Source: Planctomycetota bacterium
GTDB lineage: Bacteria; Planctomycetota; Phycisphaerae; Sedimentisphaerales; Anaerobacaceae
Assembly: GCA_020344865.1 (NCBI GenBank)
Contig: CP070830.1
Span: 142,160-148,372 of the forward strand
Reading direction: 5' to 3'
DNA: 6,213 nt
Shown: piece after piece, positions 1 through 5,803 of the stretch
How positions within the stretch are numbered: position 1 is the stretch's first letter
Layout: each line of letters opens with the position of its first letter
Notes under the pieces: generated by a model
Databases searched by the model: none
The model's input: the letters and a program-made list of their open reading frames with translations, nothing else
Told to the model about the DNA's origin: nothing
Translations under genes and position numbers: made by a program

Positions 1-2
1 AA

Positions 3-389
3 TCCCTCCACGATGTTATCGAAGAAATGACCAAAATACAGCAATATACCTTCGTCTGTGCCCCTACACCCTTCCAAAAGGCCGCAATTGCCGCACTGGA
101 TTACGATGTCAGCGATTTTGTCACCGCATACCGGAGAAAGAGAGACCTTGTTTATGAGGGGCTGAAGGATAAATTTGAGCTAATCAAGCCGGCCGGAGCG
201 TTCTATGCGTTCGTTAAGGTACCAGCAGGGGGGGCGGCTACCGAATTTGTCGAAAAGGCAATCGAAAAGGGCGTACTTATTATACCGGGTAACGTGTTCA
301 GTGAAAAAGACACGCATTTTAGGATAAGCTACGCAACCAGTGACGAAAAAATCGAGCAGGGGGTAAAAATCCTGTGCGAGCTCGCATAG
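3..389 (+). CDS. Class I/II PLP-dependent aminotransferase, C-terminal part (5' end outside window)
   Basis: The reading frame is open from the left edge and stops at TAG 387-389, giving about 128 residues. Class I/II aminotransferases usually have near 390 residues, so about two thirds is missing, including the region that would hold the PLP-binding lysine. What remains is typical of the C-terminal small domain. It has an IQQYTFVCAPTPFQKAA stretch like the segment after the PLP lysine in AspC-like enzymes, then RRKRD, then KPAGAFYAF, a well-known family signature. The Arg codon at 321-323 in HFRISYA matches the conserved arginine that binds the substrate alpha-carboxylate. The frame ends normally with no sign of decay. 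The ATG at 27 is internal, because the homologous sequence extends upstream of it. The family transaminates aspartate, alanine, aromatic or related amino acids in the cytoplasm; the substrate cannot be told from this fragment. No convincing terminator follows it. Confidence 0.9.
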   Translation, partial: SLHDVIEEMTKIQQYTFVCAPTPFQKAAIAALDYDVSDFVTAYRRKRDLVYEGLKDKFELIKPAGAFYAFVKVPAGGAATEFVEKAIEKGVLIIPGNVFSEKDTHFRISYATSDEKIEQGVKILCELA

Positions 390-483
390 CCGAAATTTGA
401 TACCAAAATCGCATGTCGAGCTTGCAATCACCAAATATAGCTCCACAAAATCGACTATTGTCCTGACGGCATTTGTTTTTCCC

Positions 484-512
484 TTGACCACTCAGACTAA
501 ACAGGCTAAAAC
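484..512 (+). promoter_or_regulatory. Predicted sigma70-type promoter for the first Na/Pi transporter gene
   Basis: TTGACC at 484-489 matches five of six -35 consensus bases. After a spacer of exactly 17 bases, TAAAAC at 507-512 matches four of six -10 bases. Transcription would begin near 518-520 and give a leader of about 45 bases before ATG 564, with the AAGGA ribosome binding site (553-557) well inside it. It sits in the only gap upstream of the transporter and faces the right way. I see no clear Pho box, so phosphate control is not shown. This is consensus matching by eye only. Confidence 0.4.
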
Positions 513-563
513 TGCCGCGCAAAGGCGAACCAGCGGTTTTCGCGTGTTCTTTAAGGAATCGAC

Positions 564-2246
564 ATGGTCAAGGACATGATTTTCGGAGCGGTAGGGGGGC
601 TGGGCCTGTTCCTTTTCGGTATGGAATTGCGGTCGGGGGGTCTTAAAAAGGCCGCGGGCCAGAGAATTCGCAATCTGCTTTCGGCACTTACCAGACATCG
701 AGTGGTGGCCATGTTGGTTGGTGCACTTACTACATGTCTAATACAATCCAGCTCAGCGACAACAGTCATGACGGTGGGTTTCGTCAATGCGGGCCTGCTG
801 ACTCTGCGACAGGCCTTGTGCGTAGTACTTGGGGCAAACGTGGGAACAACCTTTACCGCATGGCTGGTTTCAGGTTTGGCTGCTTTTAAGATTACGACGT
901 ACTCGCTGCCCGCCATTGGCGTAGGATTTCTGCTGCGCGTGCTTGGCCGGACCCAGAAAATGCGCAACATCGGCCAAGTGTTGCTTGGCTTTGGCATCCT
1001 GTTCACCGGCATAGATTTTATGAAAAGCGGCTTTAGCCCACTGCAGGACAGTCAAAACGTCCAACAGGCTTTGATATGGATGGGCCAGCGGCCGTATCTG
1101 GCGGTATTGGCGGGGACCGTGGTTACGATGTTGCTGCAGAGCAGTTCGGCTACCATAGCAATGGTGCAAATACTTGCATTTAACGGGGCATTCGGCGGCG
1201 ATTGGTCAGCGGCACTGCGGGTTGCGATACCGTTCATACTCGGTGATAACATAGGAACGACAATTACCGCCCAGATTGCATCAATTCGCACCTCCGTAGC
1301 CGCACGCCGGACAGCTATGGGCCATACGTTATTCAATATTTTTGGGGTGCTTTATATGTTCCCTCTGGTCTGGGCGGGGGTTTTCGGCGATGTTGTCGAA
1401 TGGATTACGCCGTTTAAATTGTCACACGGTACAATTATGGTCCACATAGCCGTTGCCCACAGTGCATTTAATGTATTCAACACGCTTGTGTTCCTGCCGC
1501 TTATTAAATGGCTTGAAGCAGTAGTAGTCAAAATCATCCCTCCGAGAACCGAGGATGCGATTGCAAAACCGGTCGTGCTGGAAATGCACCTACTTGAGAC
1601 GCCGGAAATCGCGATAGACCAAGTAAGGCGCGAAATCGTCCGGATGGCGCAAGTTGCAAAAGAAGCCGTAAACCAAGCTATCGAAGGCCTTGATGAAGAT
1701 GACAGAAAAAAACTGGAATTGACGAAAAAAACAGAAGACGCGGTCGATAATTTCCAGTATGAAATCACATCCTACCTTGCTGCCCTTTCGAGAAGAGAAA
1801 TTTCGGATGAGTTGTCGGTAGAACTGCCGGTGCTTTTGCACACGGTCAATGACCTTGAGCGTGTGGGCGACCACGCTATGAATATTGCTGAAATCGCCGA
1901 TCGTAAAATAGAACAGAAATTGTCTTTCAGCGATTCTGCGCAAACAGAGGGTGCCCAATTGAAGAGGGAAGCCAATGAGATGTTTGATTATATTTCAACG
2001 GCTCTCGAAAAAAATGACGTTGAGGCAGCCAAATCGGCTCTTGCCAACGAGGAACACCTCAACCAGATGCAGATGGATTTTCGCCGCAGTCATGTTCAGC
2101 GAATGAGCGACGGGGTCTGCTCGCCGGAGGCGGGGCTGATATTTATCGACTTGGTCGACAACGTCGAAAAGATCGGCGACCATCTGACCAATATCGCACA
2201 GGCCGTGATAGGGGGCCTGCAATGGAACGGTGTGCACGGTCATTGA
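564..2246 (+). CDS. Na/Pi cotransporter family protein with C-terminal PhoU-like domain (paralogue 1)
   Basis: This 560-residue protein has the architecture of bacterial Na+/phosphate symporters of the NptA/YjbB type. The membrane half (about residues 1-325) is an inverted pair of Na/Pi repeats. Each carries the hallmark QSSSAT motif (residues 61-66 and 192-197) followed by a glycine-rich N(V/I)GTT segment (NVGTT near 92-96, NIGTT near 229-233). These motifs form the substrate and Na+ site in the family. Two further conserved elements are GHTLFN (about 253-258) and AHSAFN (298-303). Residues about 340-556 form a helical PhoU-like domain with two signatures, LERVGDH (431-437) and VEKIGDH (534-540), expected in the cytoplasm. 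The start at ATG 564 is supported by AAGGA six bases upstream and by N-terminal alignment with the downstream paralogue. The protein probably imports or exports phosphate; substrate and direction are inferred from family only. The next gene is a close duplicate. Confidence 0.93.
   Translation: MVKDMIFGAVGGLGLFLFGMELRSGGLKKAAGQRIRNLLSALTRHRVVAMLVGALTTCLIQSSSATTVMTVGFVNAGLLTLRQALCVVLGANVGTTFTAWLVSGLAAFKITTYSLPAIGVGFLLRVLGRTQKMRNIGQVLLGFGILFTGIDFMKSGFSPLQDSQNVQQALIWMGQRPYLAVLAGTVVTMLLQSSSATIAMVQILAFNGAFGGDWSAALRVAIPFILGDNIGTTITAQIASIRTSVAARRTAMGHTLFNIFGVLYMFPLVWAGVFGDVVEWITPFKLSHGTIMVHIAVAHSAFNVFNTLVFLPLIKWLEAVVVKIIPPRTEDAIAKPVVLEMHLLETPEIAIDQVRREIVRMAQVAKEAVNQAIEGLDEDDRKKLELTKKTEDAVDNFQYEITSYLAALSRREISDELSVELPVLLHTVNDLERVGDHAMNIAEIADRKIEQKLSFSDSAQTEGAQLKREANEMFDYISTALEKNDVEAAKSALANEEHLNQMQMDFRRSHVQRMSDGVCSPEAGLIFIDLVDNVEKIGDHLTNIAQAVIGGLQWNGVHGH
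1806..1855 (+). repeat. 50-base exact repeat, copy A (PhoU region of paralogue 1)
   Basis: These 50 bases are identical, with no mismatch, to 3705-3754 in the second transporter gene. They encode the same peptide in both proteins, from DELSVELPV through LLHTVNDL, just before the first GDH signature. Flanking sequence differs at many third codon positions, so the perfect stretch stands out. It is a coding repeat from gene duplication, perhaps refreshed by gene conversion, and not a mobile element. Confidence 0.85.
2152..2191 (+). repeat. 40-base exact repeat, copy A (second PhoU signature of paralogue 1)
   Basis: These 40 bases are identical to 4051-4090 in the second transporter gene and encode the region around VDNVEKIGDHLTN, the second PhoU signature. 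The match is broken on both sides by silent changes (ttg/ctg for Leu, aat/aac for Asn). It is an internal coding repeat from the gene duplication. Confidence 0.85.
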
Positions 2247-2315
2247 TTTAGCGCGAGGCCTGTATTCTTACTGCCCAATTTTTCATCTTTACCGATTATC
2301 CATTCTTGTGGAGTG

Positions 2316-2348
2316 AAAGGAGGCTTCCGGCTGCAAAGCTCTGGAAGT
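2316..2348 (+). promoter_or_regulatory. Orphan Shine-Dalgarno sequence followed by a small hairpin
   Basis: AAAGGAGG at 2316-2323 is a near-perfect anti-16S match, stronger than the site ahead of any gene here, yet no ATG, GTG or TTG lies at normal spacing; the only nearby candidate is a CTG at 2331. Directly after it, 2323-2330 can pair with 2341-2348 (CTTCC with GGAAG, extended by one G-C and two G-U pairs) around a ten-base loop. No T-run follows, so it is not an intrinsic terminator. It could be part of a structured leader for the second transporter gene, a remnant of a lost gene, or chance. Confidence 0.25.
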
Positions 2349-2448
2349 GTCCGACGCTGCAATTATTTACCACGAGCTTGACGGAGCGGGTGTAAACAGG
2401 TACAACTACCGCACGACTGCATTGTTTGAGTTTTTTAGTTGCTTTTGA
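2347..2448 (+). other. Possible 33-codon leader ORF ahead of the second transporter gene (uncertain)
   Basis: A GTG at 2347 opens a frame of 33 codons that stops at TGA 2446-2448, 14 bases before the ATG of the next gene. The product would begin VSDAAIIYHELDGAG and end in FFSCF. I do not recognise it. The GTG has no ribosome binding site at ordinary spacing; the strong AAAGGAGG lies 23 bases upstream, and the hairpin between them could bring the two closer. The frame stays open upstream only to a TGA at 2314-2316. It may be a leader peptide for translational coupling, a gene remnant, or a chance open frame in a 216-base gap that otherwise shows nothing recognisable. Confidence 0.18.
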
Positions 2449-2462
2449 TTAACGGCGGCGAG

Positions 2463-4163
2463 ATGGTAAGAGAGATGATTTTCGGCACGGTAGGGGGGCT
2501 GGGACTCTTTTTATACGGTATGACCCAGATGTCCGATGGCCTCAAGAAGGTCGCCGGCCAAAGGCTCAAAAACATCCTCAAATCTATGACGAGAAAACGC
2601 CTTATCGGCTTTCTTGTTGGAGCGGGCGTGACAGCCTTGATTCAATCAAGCTCGGCAACCACGGTTATGGTCATTGGTTTCATAAATGCGGGCCTGCTTA
2701 CACTCAAACAGGCTATACCGGTGATTATCGGGACGAACGTGGGCACGACAGCGACCGCCTGGCTGGTTTCAATATCAGGCCTTGAGGCATTTAAGATAAC
2801 TGCTTACGCACTTCCTGCAGTTGCCATCGGCTTCGGCCTTGAAGTTTTTGGCAGGAGACAGGCTGTCAAAGACACCGGGCAAATTCTTCTTGGTTTCGGC
2901 ATTCTCTTTATTGGGATAGGTTTCATGAAAGATGCGTTCAGTCCCTTAAAGGAAAGCCAAAAGGTCCAGGAGGTGCTGATATGGTTTGCAGACTATCCGC
3001 TTTTGGCGGTTTTGGCCGGGACAGCTATAACAATGATGCTGCAGAGCAGTTCCGCTTCAATCGCGATGGTGCAGGTATTGGCGGCAACCGGAGCGTTCGG
3101 GAACGACTGGCCTCGGGTTTTGCTGGTGGTAATACCCTTCATACTTGGGGATAATATCGGCACGACGATTACCGCGCAGCTTGCCTCACTTCGGACCAAT
3201 CTACACGCTCGCAGAGCTGCCTGGTCACATACAATGTTCAATGTTCTCGGGGCATGTATCTGGTTTTGGCTAATCGGCTGGCTCGCCAAACTGGTTCATA
3301 TAATCGCTCCTTGGGAATTTGGGCCTACAACAATTGCGGCCTCCATCGCGGTTTCTCATACAACCATTAAACTACTCGACTCGGCAATTTTCCTGCCGAT
3401 GACGGGCGTGCTAGAGAGGATAGTTACGTTTATGGTTAGAGAAAGACCAACCGACATTAAAGTCCGCCCGGTCGTCTTAGATGAGCGTCTGCTCGATACG
3501 CCTGTCATCGCAGTTGAGCAGGCGAAGCGCGAAATTGTTAGAATGGTCAAAACAGCAAAAGGCGCCGTAAACCAGGCTGCTGAAGGACTTATAGAGGACG
3601 ACAGACAAAAACTTAGTCTCACCAGACAAACAGAAGACCTTATCGACGAATATCAGTATGAAATTACGTCATATATTGCCGCACTTTCAAGAAAAGAGCT
3701 CTCTGATGAGTTGTCGGTAGAACTGCCGGTGCTTTTGCACACGGTCAATGACCTCGAACGTGTCGGTGACCATGCTGTCAACATTGCTGAAATTGCTGAG
3801 CGTAAAATCGGCCAAAAACTGTCTTTTAGTGACCCTGCTCAGGACGAAGTCGCTCAGTTGATAAAAGAAGTAAATCAGATGTTCGATTATATCTCTACGG
3901 CTCTGGAGAAAAATGATATTGAGGTAGCCAAATCGGCCCTTGTCAACGAAAATAACCTCAACAGGATGCAGATGGATTTTCGGCGAAGTCATGTTCAGCG
4001 CATGACGTCGGGCATATGCGCGCCGGAAACGGGCCTGATATTCATTGACCTGGTCGACAACGTCGAAAAGATCGGCGACCATCTGACCAACATCGCGCAG
4101 GCGGTAATAGGGGGGCTGCAGTGGGACGGGATTGAGGCGAAGAAAATTTCCCCAAACGGCTAA
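2463..4163 (+). CDS. Na/Pi cotransporter family protein with C-terminal PhoU-like domain (paralogue 2)
   Basis: This 566-residue protein has the same layout as the preceding gene product: two Na/Pi membrane repeats with QSSSAT (61-66) and QSSSAS (194-199), NVGTT (92-96) and NIGTT (231-235), then a PhoU-like cytoplasmic domain with LERVGDH and VEKIGDH. By hand alignment the last 160 shared residues are about 84% identical to paralogue 1 and the first 110 about 69%, while residues about 260-335 have diverged strongly. The AHSAFN element of paralogue 1 reads SHTTIK here, losing Phe and Asn. I chose ATG 2463 because MVREMIFGTVGG aligns with the N-terminus of paralogue 1. The frame is also open from TTG codons at 2439 and 2445, and ATG 2475 is possible. 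No good ribosome binding site precedes 2463, unlike paralogue 1. Likely role: Na+-coupled transport of phosphate or a related anion. Substrate is inferred from family only. Confidence 0.92.
   Translation: MVREMIFGTVGGLGLFLYGMTQMSDGLKKVAGQRLKNILKSMTRKRLIGFLVGAGVTALIQSSSATTVMVIGFINAGLLTLKQAIPVIIGTNVGTTATAWLVSISGLEAFKITAYALPAVAIGFGLEVFGRRQAVKDTGQILLGFGILFIGIGFMKDAFSPLKESQKVQEVLIWFADYPLLAVLAGTAITMMLQSSSASIAMVQVLAATGAFGNDWPRVLLVVIPFILGDNIGTTITAQLASLRTNLHARRAAWSHTMFNVLGACIWFWLIGWLAKLVHIIAPWEFGPTTIAASIAVSHTTIKLLDSAIFLPMTGVLERIVTFMVRERPTDIKVRPVVLDERLLDTPVIAVEQAKREIVRMVKTAKGAVNQAAEGLIEDDRQKLSLTRQTEDLIDEYQYEITSYIAALSRKELSDELSVELPVLLHTVNDLERVGDHAVNIAEIAERKIGQKLSFSDPAQDEVAQLIKEVNQMFDYISTALEKNDIEVAKSALVNENNLNRMQMDFRRSHVQRMTSGICAPETGLIFIDLVDNVEKIGDHLTNIAQAVIGGLQWDGIEAKKISPNG
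3705..3754 (+). repeat. 50-base exact repeat, copy B (PhoU region of paralogue 2)
   Basis: Exact copy of 1806-1855, in the same codon phase and the same place in the PhoU-like domain. It is the longest perfect tract I found between the two genes; neighbouring sequence differs at many silent sites. Confidence 0.85.
4051..4090 (+). repeat. 40-base exact repeat, copy B (second PhoU signature of paralogue 2)
   Basis: Exact copy of 2152-2191, coding for the second GDH signature of the PhoU-like domain. It ends at a silent Asn codon difference. Confidence 0.85.
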
Positions 4164-4181
4164 ATCGGCGCTAAGAAAATG

Positions 4182-4210
4182 TTGTCAAGTTGGGGATTAA
4201 GAGGTAGAAT
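4182..4210 (+). promoter_or_regulatory. Predicted sigma70-type promoter giving a near-leaderless nfeD transcript
   Basis: TTGTCA at 4182-4187 and TAGAAT at 4205-4210 each match five of six consensus bases and are separated by exactly 17 bases. This is the best promoter match in the window. Transcription would start around 4216-4218, at or one to three bases before ATG 4219, so the mRNA would have almost no leader. The AGAGG at 4200-4204, which might pass for a ribosome binding site, would lie inside the promoter spacer and not in this transcript. It could still act on read-through mRNA from the transporter gene, although its 14-base spacing is long. Confidence 0.5.
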
Positions 4211-4218
4211 CTTTCGAT

Positions 4219-5787
4219 ATGAAGAATTCACTCTGCAGAGTTGCGGTTGTTTTAATGTGCGTGTTGTTTTTCTCGGCGGTTTGGGCGGTCGAGCCAAACG
4301 ACACTTTGATACAGCTTTGGGGCGAGCCGAATATACCTGAGCAGGATTTACGCACTTCAAAGGCGGCTGTGATTGTCTGCAAGGGGATGATTGACGACGG
4401 GCTTTACAAATCCATCCGCCGCAGGACTGAACTTGCCCTTAACGAGGGGGCCGAATACCTAATCTATGAAATACAGACGTACGGCGGGCTGCTTCAGTCA
4501 GGCGACGATATATCCAAGTACTTCATACTTGAGGTAGGCAAAAAGGCCAAGACGGTTGCCTATATAACCACCGAGGCGATATCGGCGGGGGCAATGATAA
4601 GCGTCTCCTGCCGGGACATAATAATGCTTGAGAATACCACGATAGGGGACTGCGCTCCGATTGCAATTGGCGCCAAACTCGAAGGCGTCGAACGTGAAAA
4701 GACCGAGAGCTTCACTCGCGCCGCCTTTATGCGGGCCGCCGAGGCAAACGGCTACCCCGCGGCACTGCTCAAGGCCATGGTCAGTATGCAGATTGAAGTA
4801 TACCGCATCAGGAATCTACAAACGGATGAATACGAATTCTTCGAGGCCGAATTTCTGCCCAAAGACGCGAATGAATACGACATTGATAATAAGCAGTTAG
4901 TTGTCAAAGATGATGAACTGCTGACGCTGACTGCCTCTCAGGCTTATGAGTATGGGATAGCAAGGGCGGTAGTTAAAGAGATGGCAGGGGCCCTCGAGTT
5001 TCTCTCTGAGCGAGATGGCGTAACCTTTGCGGGCGAGCCTGTTGTGCTCAAAACAAACTGGTCGGAAGAGATGGTCCGATGGCTGAATTCACCAGCGGTG
5101 ATGGCTGTACTTGTCATGCTGGCCATGTTAGGGGTCTATATTGAGTTTAATACACCTGGCCTCGGACTGCCCGGGCTGGTGGCGGTTATATGCTTTGCAA
5201 TCATAATCGGCAGCAAATACCTCGTTGGACTGGCCAACTGGGGGGCGGTCGCCCTGTTCGTTGTGGGTATCCTGCTGCTGTTGATAGAGATTTTTGTTTT
5301 GCCGGGCTTCAGCATTGCGGGCGTCACGGGGATAACCTGCATATTAGCGGGCTTGTTCGGTATGCTGATAAAGAACCCGCCGGACAAATTACCATGGCCG
5401 CAGAGTGAGTTCGATTGGCAGTTATTCACGAGTGGTGCCCTGGGCATGTCAATTGGCTTTATGGGATTTGTTGTTTTGGCGTGGCTCCTTACAAAGTATC
5501 TGCCTAAACTGCAGTTTCTCAGCGGCCTTATTCTCGTCCCCACGGCGGCGAAGCAGGGCACCGAAATGGAAGTGAGCATGACCGTACCGCCCGAGAGTGA
5601 AACTGCAGGTGTAAAGGTCGGCGACATTGGTGAGGTGATTTCGACGCTGCGCCCCACAGGCAAAGCAAGATTCGGCGACGCTATAGTCGACGTGGTGGCA
5701 GAAGCGGAATTTCTTGACAAAGAAACGAAGGTTGAGATAATCGAGATTCACGGCAACAGAGTTGTTGTCAAACCTGCAAAAGGTTAA
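4219..5787 (+). CDS. nfeD: Long-form NfeD (NfeD1b type): secreted ClpP-class serine protease domain, membrane region and OB-fold domain
   Basis: The 522-residue product starts with a signal peptide: charged MKNSLCR, a hydrophobic core to about residue 20, and likely cleavage after VWA (residue 23). Residues about 48-265 form a ClpP/crotonase-fold protease domain. The nucleophile is probably Ser122 in ISAGAM, and Lys161 in EREKTES fits the catalytic lysine of the Ser/Lys dyad known from archaeal PH1510, by spacing. YGG at 88-90 stands where the family usually has PGG. A polar segment (about 195-232) makes this protein longer than Bacillus YqeZ-like forms. About five membrane segments follow (roughly 292-310, 315-333, 341-361, 365-384, 404-426), with FNTPGLGLPG and LPGFSIAG loops. 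The OB-fold NfeD domain is about 435-520 (VGDIGEVISTLRPTGKARFG). Family role: membrane protein quality control or partner of flotillin/stomatin proteins. A short NfeD gene follows 16 bases later. Start ATG 4219 is set by the signal peptide. Confidence 0.92.
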   Translation: MKNSLCRVAVVLMCVLFFSAVWAVEPNDTLIQLWGEPNIPEQDLRTSKAAVIVCKGMIDDGLYKSIRRRTELALNEGAEYLIYEIQTYGGLLQSGDDISKYFILEVGKKAKTVAYITTEAISAGAMISVSCRDIIMLENTTIGDCAPIAIGAKLEGVEREKTESFTRAAFMRAAEANGYPAALLKAMVSMQIEVYRIRNLQTDEYEFFEAEFLPKDANEYDIDNKQLVVKDDELLTLTASQAYEYGIARAVVKEMAGALEFLSERDGVTFAGEPVVLKTNWSEEMVRWLNSPAVMAVLVMLAMLGVYIEFNTPGLGLPGLVAVICFAIIIGSKYLVGLANWGAVALFVVGILLLLIEIFVLPGFSIAGVTGITCILAGLFGMLIKNPPDKLPWPQSEFDWQLFTSGALGMSIGFMGFVVLAWLLTKYLPKLQFLSGLILVPTAAKQGTEMEVSMTVPPESETAGVKVGDIGEVISTLRPTGKARFGDAIVDVVAEAEFLDKETKVEIIEIHGNRVVVKPAKG

Positions 5788-5803
5788 CTGTAGGGATAAG
5801 CTT

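Noticed and set aside
455..480. T-rich stretch (tttgtttttccc) after the aminotransferase as a possible terminator.
   Set aside because: The bases before it form only about a four-pair stem, including a wobble, so an intrinsic terminator is not supported.
525..543. Possible hairpin GCGAACC/GGTTTTCGC in the leader of the first transporter.
   Set aside because: The stem needs a two-base bulge, competes with other GC pairings nearby, and has no following T-run. It is too weak to call a terminator or riboswitch.
397..579. A 60-codon plus-strand frame in the gap before the first transporter.
   Set aside because: The composition is low-information, it has no ribosome binding site, it runs over the predicted promoter, and it overlaps the transporter start out of frame.
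551..1012. A 153-codon minus-strand frame overlapping the start of the first transporter.
   Set aside because: It is antisense to the QSSSAT-containing region of a clear transporter gene and has no family features or credible independent context.
2422..2450. TTGTTT-17 bases-TTGATT as a promoter for the second transporter.
   Set aside because: Each box matches only about three of six consensus bases in a T-rich region, so it is no better than chance.
2439..2462. Longer start for the second transporter at TTG 2439.
   Set aside because: It adds eight residues (LLINGGE type) absent from the paralogue, begins with TTG, and has no ribosome binding site. ATG 2463 aligns exactly with the N-terminus of paralogue 1.
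564..4163. Mobile element or composite transposon explanation for the duplicated transporters.
   Set aside because: There is no transposase and no flanking inverted or direct repeat outside the coding homology. The gap between the copies shows no insertion sequence, so a simple tandem duplication is enough.
5136..5720. A 194-codon open frame on the minus strand.
   Set aside because: It lies wholly antisense to the membrane and OB-fold part of the long NfeD gene, whose reading frame has a signal peptide and family motifs. The minus-strand product shows no recognisable motif and its sequence reads like an antisense translation.
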